Under the pieces are notes generated by a model. That model made no database searches, was not told where the DNA came from, and worked only from the letters and a program-made list of their open reading frames with translations. 64,000 bases of DNA from Topomyia yanbarensis (Eukaryota; Arthropoda; Insecta; Diptera; Culicidae): the NCBI RefSeq assembly GCF_030247195.1, contig NC_080671.1:98195845-98259844 (forward strand). Reading direction: 5' to 3'. Both the position numbers and the translations under genes were made by a program. Below, piece by piece: positions 12,401 to 24,400 of the stretch; the stretch's first letter is position 1, and each line of letters begins with the position of its first letter.

Positions 12401-15400
12401 TGGACGACTACGCGTGTTGAACCACAACAACCAAAGGCATAATTTGTATTATAAAGGGCCCCACACACGTTCAGTTTTCCGCTCAGTTTTTCATGTGTGA
12501 CGTCATGTCTGTACGATTAACTGAAGTAACTGCGCAGTTCTATCCGGCGAAGCGTCCGGTATTCGGCCTGACGCTCTCGAGCTCAGTTTAGTCCGGTTAA
12601 CTGATAGTTCATTCAGGTAATCGCTCAGTCCTGTCAGTTGCATCGAATATTTACTATGTGTACATCATTCTTTCTTGATTCAATGTACATAATGTTGCTG
12701 TTGCTATTGGCTGTCTTTTTGTACGGATTCCTTCTCTCCGGCAATTTTTGTTTCAGTAGTGCTTATTGTCGAAGTATCGGCAATTAAAAAAATGCTGGTT
12801 TTTTGAAAATTTCGATATATAGAGGAAGTCAATTATTTCGTCCGTGTCACCATACGGTTCGGTACATAAATATTTAGTTTACTCTCATGGGTGGTGTCCG
12901 CAGGCTTCCAGGTGACATTAGAGGGCATATATTTATTTTTATTAAAGTTGCTGACGGATACCTAGTTATGAAAAGTTTAATTTGGGATTCATTTGCTCAC
13001 GGACTGGCCGACAATAAAGCCTATGATTTGAAATTGAGTTATTATTAATTATTCTTTATTTTTAGATCATCATCATTTGAAAAGGTTGAGTTAAAGGAAA
13101 CATTTTAAGGAGGTTGATACACAAATACCATACAAATCTGTTTCAATTCACCGTCTATCACATATTCAGTACGATTTACACTTACACTAAATTTTTTTAA
13201 AGCGGAAAAAACGTACCGCATAAAAAAGACTTCAGTATACATACAATTAATTGACACTTGAGATGATATGTGTTGACTCTGAAAAACTTGAAATCAGCGG
13301 AGGATCCAGGAGGAGGATCCGGGAGGTCCGATCCCCGCCGAAAATTTTGAACTTGTTAAGAAATTTTATTTCATTTTTTCTCATTTCCATTAAAGAGGTT
13401 TTAACTTGCGTAAAAGGTAATCGACTTACCAACTACGCTATACCCGCCCCCTAAGCTATTTTACATTAGTTTCAATTTTAAAGTAGTTCCAAACTTAAAA
13501 TCAACTCAAACAAAATTTTTCACTGATTTTTTATTAATTGCGGTTATTGCTTATTACGTAATGTGTTCACTTCAAAATAAAAATTTCAGACCTACTAGGA
13601 AATTTTATTCTGGATCCTCCCCTGCTTCAAACAAAAATGTATAATATTTAATTGGCTTAGTTAGCATTAGCTCAATGTTGCCAATGTGTGTGAACAGGAT
13701 GCATAACCCACAAGCGAACCGCCCCCAGCATACATATCTTGGAATGCCTACTGGGTGAAGGTGATTAGGATGAGAGAGGGGTTGTTCTGAAGAAGCTGGA
13801 TGAAGTGGTTGTTTGAGGGGGATCTGTGGTGGGGTAGTTTGTTGGGAGAGGGGGGGGGGTGTAATGGGATGGTCAACCCTTCATCGCATACCCCTAGCTA
13901 CGCCCCTGTTAACATACAGAAAACCTTTCGCAGTCAAAAAAATTGGCCGGGACTAGGTTGGCGATGTTCAGAGTTATTACATAGCCTTTCTATATAGGGT
14001 AAAGAGCCTATGTTCACCATACTAAGCAGGGTGCCTCACTAATTCATTAATTTCTCGGCCTACAATCATTTGACTCAAAGCGTTAAACAAAGATGGCAGA
14101 CACTGCTCTAACCAACGGTTTCAAATGCGTAAGGTGATAATAGAAACATGGCGTAAATGAGCTCAACACCCTAAGTAAGGCATAATGTGCCAAAATCCAA
14201 AAAAAGTCAATTTTCGTCAATCATTTTTTTTCTAGATTCCATCAAATCTCGACGTTTCATGCATTTTAAAGTCATTTGGCATCGAAAATACAAATTTGAA
14301 TATTCTCCAGTTCCTGCTTATATGTAATCAAGAACTGTCGTAGGTGGCCAACATGGTCAAAGCAACTTTAGTTAGTCATTGTTGATCTAGACTGGAAAAT
14401 CCAAGTAATTTTGCATCCATTTTAATGAGTTTTGCATCATTTTGATATCATGGTGGAACCAGTTTTATCGGAATTTGCTATGTGATCACTCTCTTAGACC
14501 CGTAACTCTGGAACCGGAAGTCCGATCTATAAAAAAGCCAATAGCGACCGACGGGAAAGTCGATTTTTGAAAAAAAAAAAATATTTTTGATGACATTACA
14601 TCTCTACGTTTCATGCATTTTAAAGGCACTGCACAGTGGTCCAGGAAGCGAAATTAGCGGGAAACAATTGTTAACGCATTCATCTTTAGGTTTAGAGATT
14701 TGGTGTCTTAGAAACATTTATTGTGCGTGACAAACTGCATCTTTTGGCTGAAACGGTTTTAGGGTGGTCCTTAAAATGTCAAAGTTGTAGATATTATTTC
14801 AAATTATAGTTCAGAGAGAATGATACTTTCTTCTGCAATATTCTAGAACAATCAATTCTGAGCAACTTTGTTGAAGATACTAACTTTGTATCTCAAACCG
14901 TTTTCATTTTATAGTGAGTTCCATGTCATAACTTAGGGTGTCTCTCAAAAAAGCAGTTTTCTCCGTACAGTTTTTTAATATGATTTTTCTCACAAAAGTA
15001 CTTTTCAGTGTACTTTTAGAGCATGATTAGAGGCAACTTTTGCTGAAGAAAGAAAAATTTTATCTTGTCTGGTTCAAAAGTTATACTTAATTTTCACTTA
15101 AAAATACGCCCTTTTCAAATGTCGATATCTCAAAAGGGGGCAAACAAAAATTGATAATTTTGATTGTATTTGAAAAGCTGTACTTTTGCCTACAATATAT
15201 TGAAAAATTGGAGAACGCTTTTTTGTCTTTCTCAAATAAATCAAATTTTAGTAAAAGCATTTTTGCGTATAATTCTACAGCGCTCATAATAAAAAATATT
15301 TGTTTTACGCGGATTCTGTGAATTCTTGTCAAGACTTTTCAAGGATCACATACATTTGCAGGCTTTTCATATTGCAAATAGGGTGATGACCCTATTTTGG

Positions 15401-18400
15401 GCTCGCTCGTTAGGGTGGCGCACTCTATCATTAATTACTCGACCTATGTACAATCGTTGAAATGCATATAAATTATGATCAATGCGTTGGGGTCAATATA
15501 TTTGCTTTATTCTTGAGAACCAGTATATTAAATAACTTGTATGCGAGTGCAATAGAAACTAGAATCGCTTTCCTCTTACTTCCACCCTACCATACCACCA
15601 ACAATAATGGAGCTATCGAAAATGCAAATATACACTGAAGTCTTTTTAGGCGGTTTTTTATGCGCACATCCCCTACATAAAGAAGCCTAAGTGTACAGTA
15701 TGTAAAATACTTAAAGACACCCTCGTTCTTTTCTATTTAATCCCATTACCACTACTAGACTGCCACACATTATTACGACGACTAACTTATTCAGTTTTTT
15801 TTTTGTTGGCTGTGAAACGGTAAATCAAAAATTTTAAAAGAATTCTCGTGGTACAATACAACAAACCTTTCCTATGACCAAAACTACTGAAGCGATAAAG
15901 GGGTGTCTTTAATTTTTTACATACTGTATATAGGAATTGTTGCATTCGCGCAATTCTCTGTTTTCATCTTCGTCGATGAATATTGGATCATACCCATTAA
16001 TTTTTGTAGTAGAAGATTAGTTTGATGATTTGAAAACCACAATAAGCGCGTCTTTTAAAGATTACTGCTAGTGTGTGTAATACTGGGAATCGTTACCAAA
16101 CATCTTAGCTGCAATGAGTCGAACTCTCATCAGTTCCCCATTTGATAATCAAAATCATGCTTAGTTTCTGGGTTTCAGTATTGCACTTGATGTACTCAAT
16201 TAAGCGCTTTGCAGAGTGGTCTACCAAATCTACGAGAGTCGTTTTAAAGTACTTGAATGATTCTACTGTTATATGAAGGTCAATTTTGTTTTTTGGTTTG
16301 TGGTTAGTAGATTGCAGATCTTGATACTGCTACCTGCTAAAACTGTTCCTGCAAATGAACGAAATCGATTGTAAATTTGTGTAGATTTTGGGAAATCTTG
16401 GCAATAATTGGAAGCAAATTATAGGTCAAGTCATTGGTGATTGGTGGTCTTCACCATATCTGCATTATGAAAAGCCTGCAAATGTATGTGATCATTGAAA
16501 AGTCTTGACAAGAATTCACAGAATCAGCGTAAAACAAATATTTTTTAATATGAGCGCTGTAGGATTATACGCAAAAATGCTTTTACTAAAATTTGATTTA
16601 TTTGGGAAAGACAAAAAAGCGTTCTCCAATTTTTCAATAAAATTGTAGGCAAAAGTACAGCCTTTCAAATGCAATCAAAATTATCAATTTTCGTTTGCCC
16701 CCTTTTGAGATATCGACATTTGAAAAGGGCGTATTTTTAAGTGAAAATTAAGTATAACTTTTGAACCAGACAAGATAAAATTTTTCTTTCTTCAGCAAAA
16801 GTTGCCTCTAATCATGCTCTAAAAGTACACTGAAGAGTACTTTTGTGAGAAAAATCATATTAAAAAACTGTACGGAGAAAACTGCATTTTTGAGAGACAC
16901 CCTAAGTTATGACATGGAACTCACTATAAAATGAAAACGGTTTGAGATACAAAGTTAGTATCTTCAACAAAGTTGCTCAGAATTGATTGTTCTAGAATAT
17001 TGCAGAAGAAAGTATCATTCTCTCTGAACTATAATTTGAAATAATATCTACAACTTTGACATTTTAAGGACCACCCTAAAACCGTTTCAGCCAAAAGATG
17101 CAGTTTGTCACGCACAATAAATGTTTCTAAGAGACCAAATCTCTAAACCTAAAGATGAATGCGTTAACAATTGTTTCCCGCTAATTTCGCTTCCTGGACC
17201 ACTGTGCACTGGGCATCAAAAATAAATGGTCCCCATTTGAAAACATTTTTTTTGTTCCTGCTTATATGGGAATTTCATACGTGATCGGACGATTCAGTTT
17301 ATATTTCCGCAACCATATAACCGATCCATACGAAATTTTATAGCAGTCTATAGTGATAATATCCCGATCATATGTGACTAATTTTGTGAAAATCGCCTCA
17401 ATATTCTTTGAGAAACTAGTGTAAGTTTATTAATTTTGAAAGACGGTCAGTTTCCCGGGATTGCCGGAACCTTTAATCACAGAGAACAGACGTCCATCTT
17501 CAGCATTCAACTTGTGTAAAAATCCCTAACGGTTTCGAAGGTAGTTGGGATATCTTCACCAGGTGCACTACTGTCGTCATGCTTTTTAGTGGCTAAGTTC
17601 GAGTGAATTGACAGCGATTATACCTCAACCCAGTCAAACCAGTCCGGAATCGGTTCGGACTTCTGAGTGGGTTCAGTATGAATTCCAGCTCAAATGCATC
17701 AACCGATTGAGTCGGAATCGGTTGTTTTCTTTGAGCAAGATTCCATACTGAGTCCATTCAGGATTTCGAACCAGTTCCGGAATGTATTTGACGGATAGTT
17801 GGGTCCTAAATAAGTTATTGACACTTAAGTCAAAAGACCAAAAATTGAATTATTAGTTTAGTTGGGATAAGTTGGTGTGGCGGCGCTAGTGTTTTATCGT
17901 ATATTAATTCAAATGTTTACTCACGTTTCATTAATATATTCGTTCGATCATGTATGTCTGTTCTCTGTGCTTTTATGGTGGTAAATGCGGCCAACGAAAC
18001 TTTGAAAGGAGAGGGGGGGGGGGGGGGGGGGTTGATGGAAGGTTGAACCAACCATATATATACCTTCAATTACATACACTGGAACCTCCATTTACGAACC
18101 AAACCGAGGGTTCGTAAATTGAATTAGTTCGTAAAAAAGTTTGCTTCACATTCTTATTCTTATTAAAATTCAACATGTCTAACTGCAAAGATAGACTTAA
18201 CCGTCTTTACCAATGAGAACCTAGAGAACCAATCGGTTCTCATGGTAAAGAGGGACGTCATTTTTTTCATATGAGACTGACAAAATCGGGTCAAAAAGTT
18301 GGTAAAATCGGGGGTAGACAAAATCGTATCTATATCCACATTATAATTATCCCATTCCGAAAATGCCCATGTTGCGTAGGTCATAGAGAATTTGAATCAA

Positions 18401-21400
18401 AACTCGCCATCTTGGATTTCAAAATAGGCATCGATTTCTGCCATGGGCTTGTCCCCTGGAAGTTCCGGAATTGTCGATAGTGGAAAATAACTTATAGATC
18501 TGCGAAGCGAAGTAATTTGATGTCCATTTCAGTAAATTTTTAACCTCTGAGGTTTTACGATTGTTACGGTTTATATGGGAAATTCCTGTGTGACCGTTCT
18601 AACCAATCTATAATTCCGGAACCAAAAGTCAGATATGAATAAAATTCAATAGAAATTAATAGGAGTGTTATATCTTTCATTTGAAAGTTGTTTGTAAAAA
18701 TTGGTAAAAAAATGTCGCTGAGAAATAGATGGGATATTAACATGGGAGTTTGGCAAGTTCACCGAGGGCATCAAGAACCGTCATAGGCGGCCAATGTGTT
18801 TAAAGCTTTTCGATTGGTCATTAGCGATCCAGAGCCGCAAATCCAAGTAATTTTGCATACATTTTAATATGTATTGCATCATTTGGCCATCCTGGTGGTA
18901 CTATTGTATATGGGAACTTGCTCAGCAATCTCTCAGAAAATTGAATGAGTTTATTTGACACATACATACATGCACACATACAAGGGTGTGGTTAGCACAA
19001 AAGTAAGCCTCACAAGGTATGAAAACGGTGAGCGCCCAAGTAAGCCTCACACGGTATGTCAGAAGTGGGGCCTAAGAAAAATGTCCCACATGGGATGCCA
19101 GGGGGAGGGACAGAGGTGTAATAGAGTGGTATGATCGAGAGTGAATCAGGTGATAAGGTGAGCATCCAAGTCAGCCTCACATGGTATGTTAGAGGTGAGC
19201 ACAAAAGTAAGCCTCACATGGCGTGATAGAGATGAGCACAAAAGTAAGCCTCATGTGGAGTGTTAGAGAGTGAATCAGGGTGTGACCGAGAGAGCACCCG
19301 AATTAGCCTCATACAGGATGTATGAACGCGTGAGCAAGAGTGAGTGAGTACATCAAGTACAGCCATCCCCCCAGAAGTAATACCGAGAGGTAGTCCCTGG
19401 GGGGAACAATGGCGGTGCCCAACGGAGTTTAGTCGGTATTACCTAGTCATGGTGTCACCATGAGAGCCCGACACTCCAGTACACCCCATGTGGTAGCTTG
19501 GCATCTACTAATTGCACGTGTACTGGGTTAGTGCGTAAATTGCATTCTCCATTGAAAAAAAAAGAAAAACACACACATACAAGGGGGTAGCAGGGACAGG
19601 AACGATAGGAGTCCAGGGGCTTAACGACCCCCCCCCCTCGGACCTATTGCGAGATGGGGAGTCTTGCTAGGATATGGTGGGGTTTGGATTGGGCTATGTT
19701 GAAGCTCTAAAAAGCCATAACTCCGAAAGCAGCTACGACGAAGCGAGTCTGTGCCGTTTTTGCTAAGATCCTAAGATTTCAGTAATCAAAGATCTTAGCA
19801 GTAAACGCACCCTAGTCCAAATGGAGTGCCAACCGGGCCATCAGAATCGACGCCAGTAATATCCTGATTACGGCATACTTGCCATGGCGAGCGTCAATGA
19901 ACAGGACACGGATCATGAATTGGGTGGCGACTTTGGGCTGACAGGCGTGCTGTTCTACTCCCTGAGTAAGGAAGGATGACACCGCCTTGAAATAGCGAGT
20001 GGGCTAACAGCACGGCTGCCTCCGTCCCAACAAAACCCTGCAAGTCTCCGGCTACGTTCAAAACTCGTCACCATTTAGTTTCTGGTACTAGGTTCGGTTG
20101 GGCTATTCCCGATTTTACGCCGATGCGGTTTTGAACACTACTCCCCACGAACGATAGTATCAACCCTAGCATGACATCCCTGCTGCATAAATAATCATGG
20201 GATCACAAGAGGTGATTACGTACAACGAGTGGAGATAGCGGCCCGGTGATGGGAACCAATAAAATGGAGAAAAACAAAAAACACACATACGGAGCAGACG
20301 TGGCGGATTCGTTCGCCAGAGGTGGTTTGGAGAGGTTACCACCAAAAGCAGCTACTGAACTCATTCAGTAAGAGCAGGAGAAGGAGAAACAGCAGCGGGT
20401 GCAGCAAAAACAGCCAGTGCAGAGCGGGATGAGTTACACTCCAGAGAAACCAAAAGTAGTGGCAGCGAAGTATTTGGTGGAGGAGTTCCATAAGTTTGTG
20501 GACGCGAGAAACGGAGTAGATGGTTCTCAGAATCCGAAAGGCGCTAGTGTCTGCAAGGAGTATTACATGGTAACTCGAAGGGCTGATGTAGCCGAGCGAG
20601 CATTGACGTCTTCTAAGGGGCTATCTTCCTAGCTCCTCCGAAGCAGGGGAAAGAGAAGCAGATTGGAGTGGAGAACACACCAGTTTTCGTGACTCCAAAG
20701 AGGACAAGAACATCACCAGGAGACGTAAGAGCAGGAGGGCCCAAGAAGCAGACGCTCGAGGATGCTGTTGTTGGCGAAGAAAAGGACGTCACCCAACAGG
20801 AAGAAAGCTGGAGTACCGTTGTAGGTCGGAAGAAGAAACACGGGAATCAGCAAAAGCAGAAGGAAAAGCGAAAAGGGGAGCAGAAGAGGAAAAGAATACC
20901 TCCGGCTCGTCAGAAGGCGCCCAAGGGAGAAGCCATGCTCGTCAAAACCAATGACACAACGACTTATGCAGCGCTACTCAAGAAGGTCAGAGAGGACGCG
21001 GAGCTAAGGAATTTGGGGAAAAACATGGTAAGAATCAGGCATACCTTGCAGGAGACTATTACAAAATCAATAGGTGAAAAGGCAGCAGTTAAAACCTTAA
21101 ACCCGGAGCTGGTGAGTGTGTGCAAGGACCTGGGTGAAATCACGACGTAAGATGAGCTGAGAGGTGCACTGAAGCAGCAGTGTAACCTGGGCGAGGTGCA
21201 CGTGACGATCCGGTTAAAGAAGGGATACGGAGAAATGCGTTTACCGGTAACCGCTAGCGACAAAGCGCTGGGGGTAGGCAAAGTTACGGTTTGATGGTCG
21301 AGATACCCGTCAAGAGTCACCTCACGAGTGAATAAACAAACGGAGAAATCATTCACGTATTTGGGCTTTGCACATTTGGCAGGAGTTTGAAAGGCACGTA

Positions 21401-24400
21401 TAGATCCGGGATGTACAGGAAATGCAGGGAGATGGGCCATCTTGCGAAAGACTGCACGCAGAGGTCAAAGTGCTCCAGCGGACGGAAACGACCATCAGAC
21501 AGGTGGCTTTAAATACCTAAATAATCGAGCAGATGATCGATCGTAAGCCAGTAGTTATTGGCTTGCTCGGGATCGCTGCAGCGCTGCAAAGAATGAGGGT
21601 TCCCGACTATCTATGCCAGATTTTGAAGAGCTAATACCAGTGCAGAGTGCTGCTGTACGAGACTAGCGAAGGGCAGAAGTCAATGCGAGTCACAGCGGGC
21701 GTTCCTCAGGGCCAACTCTTTGCAACGGGATGTACAATGGGGTCTTAACAAAAAGACTTCTCAGGATTGTGAAAATCGTGGGTTTCGCGGACTACATGTC
21801 ACTAATGATGATGGGAGATACTTGAAGAAGTGAAGGTGTCGGTGACGGAAACAATAGACGCGACCGAGAGCTGAATGAACGGGATCAAGCTGCAAAAAGC
21901 TTGACGAAGGTATTGTTGCTAAGCAACTGCAGAGCGATTCCGCGGATGCAGATCAGCATTGCAGGGCACGCGATTGCATCGAAGAAGCACTGAAGCATTT
22001 GGGAATGATAATCGACGACCGGTAGAGCTTCACCAACCACGTCGACTATGCCTGCAAAAAGCTGGCAACAAACACAATAACGAGAATCATGCAAAACGTT
22101 AGCGGTCCGAGAAGCAACACGAGACGTCTGCAATCTACTGTTTTGTCATCGACACTCCGATATGGGGTTCCTGCCTGGGGTGCTGCTCTAAAAACAAAGC
22201 GGAGCCGTGAAAAACTGAACAGGACATTTCGCCCGATGGCCGTACGAGTCGCGAGTGCGTACAGAACAATATGCGTTATCGCCGGGATGATCCCCATCTG
22301 CATCACTTTGGCTAAGTACATGGAATGCTACCAGCGGAGAAATGCACGTAATGCGAGGAGACTTGTAAGAGCGAACTCGTTGGCTAAGGGGCAGCAAGAG
22401 TGGGACAACGCGGAGCAGGGAAGGTGGGCTTGGGTGCATAGGACGGATGGAGTGTGTAAACGTGCAAGAGGCACCGAAATACGTTGTCTTCAAATGCCCT
22501 AGGTTCGAAGAAATTCGTAGGGGTATGCCTGGTGTGACACAAATTGAGAGCAATTCCGCCGCCGGGGAACTCTCCGTTGGTGTAGACTAAGTCTACCGGA
22601 GGGACCGATTGAGTAGTATGCGACGTAGCACCTGGTTCGGGTCGGGCTTCACCGGAATCGCCGGACCGACCTCGGTACCCTACCAGGAAGATGCAACGCC
22701 GGGGATTAGACCGAGCAGACCGCGTCGAATAGCTTGCAGTGGGTCGTTGGGGTGCCAGTGAACCGAAAGCTACGCTCCACTCGGAATCGAACCACCGGGG
22801 ACTATATCGAGTAGATCGAGACGAAACGGGGAGCAAGTCGGGAACGGGGAGTCGAGAGTTAAATCAAAACTCAAAGGTTGAGCCTTTTCATGAACCAAGT
22901 GAGGCTCCGAGATAGAGCAGAAGAAAGAGGTGCGAGGAAAGCACAACGAGCCCCTCCCCACGAAGTAATCTCGATGTAGTTCCGTGGGGAAGAAGGGCGA
23001 GAAAAAAATAAGGCGTGTTTTTAGTGTTTAAGCACGAACGTGAGTCTTGAGTCCCACACAGTGCGAATACACCAATATACTACAGGCCAGGCTCTTGAAG
23101 GTTTTTAAACCTTACTATAAAAAACACACACATAGACATTTTCCGATCTTGACCATCTCAGTCGCTGGGTAAAATACTCGGCCTTATGGGTCTTGGTTAA
23201 AAACTGTATATTTCGAGTGAGTTTTCTAACCTTTCAGCAAAAAAGGAGGGGAAGTTCTGAATCAGTTTAAAGTAAATTAAGAAAATGGTCTTGCAACTAA
23301 TCTTACTATCGATAGTGCTCGAGAAACTGACGTTATGGATAAAGTTAGGATGATGGGACTTGACCGCATAGCCGAGTCCAAGGACCCGATGCGGCACAAA
23401 GCCGTAAAAGATCCGCCGGACGAGGTGCAAGCAAACCAGCCGGCAGAAGGAAACCTGTGATCCACTCACTTGTCCAATATACTCAAAATAATATTTATGA
23501 TTAGTTTTGGTATGCCTGAACGGAAATGGAGGCGGACAGCACGGAAAAAGCGATGTGGAGTAGCTACATTACGCAGTGAGAGTACTTTATTTTTAATCAT
23601 AGCTATTGTATTGCCTAATTAGACAACGCCACATCGCTATTTTCGTCTGCTGTCCGACTCCAGTACCGCGCAGGCGGACTTAAACTAGCCATAGCCCCTA
23701 TGTTTGAGTATATTGGGGTAATGAGTGGATTACATGTTTGCTTCGATTTCCGACGGCGAGTTTGCCTCTACCTCGTCCGGCGGATTTTCAGAGGTTTTGC
23801 GCCGTTTCGGATTATAAGTTTCCATTTTGCGGTCAAGCCGCAACACACTAGCTTTCCCTGCAACGTCACTTTCGCTATTACAATACCACTGTTTAATAAT
23901 AGGAACCACTTATGTTCATATTCCGCCCGAATTATTTCCATTAGTTCATGTTCATTTCCAGAATCAAGCCATGATTCGAAAAAGACGCGATTCGGACCAA
24001 TATTATCAAATTTAATAAGTGTTTTCTTTGAAAAAAGTATTGGTGAACAAAAAGACAAGTAAATAATAATCACTACATGGAAATTATTGTTTTTATGCGC
24101 TGCTTTTCATTTCGCTTCTCATCAAATTCCTATTACCAACAACGCAAAGAAAACTGACAGGACTGAAATGAAAACTGATGTAACTGAGCGTAAAACTGTT
24201 GTGGGGCTACATACGCTCAGTTCAGTTAATCTTTCAGTTCTCTCGTCCGACCAGGGTTCAGTCCAACTGACCGGAAAACTGAACGTGTGTGGGGTCCTTA
24301 ATACACTACACCAACAACGGGACATTATTCGGGTGTGATCGCACACATAACTAAATAGGCCATAAAACATCACTGGAGCAGTAATCAACTTTAAACCGGA

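Larger units (their letters stand above)
12455..24298. mobile_element. 11.8 kb segment bounded by Harbinger-like inverted repeats
   Basis: The left end AGGGCCCCACACACGTTCAG and the right end (reverse complement AGGACCCCACACACGTTCAG) match at 27 of 28 bases. Each is flanked by TAA (12452-12454 and 24299-24301). Subterminal CAGTT-rich sequence extends the similarity for about 150-200 bp on both sides. A 3 bp TAA/TTA duplication fits the PIF/Harbinger superfamily. No Harbinger transposase is seen. The interior is almost wholly later insertions, so the original element may have been a short MITE that was inflated. Confidence 0.6.

Noticed and set aside
14632..17206. hAT assignment for the long-inverted-repeat element because its ends start with CA
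   Set aside because: An 8 bp duplication does not fit: the flanks agree over only 5 bp (CACTG), and the empty-site relative supports 5 bp.
22384..22836. 150-codon minus-strand frame
   Set aside because: It is antisense to the R1-type RT end and 3' UTR, and its open state reflects GC-rich repeat sequence.
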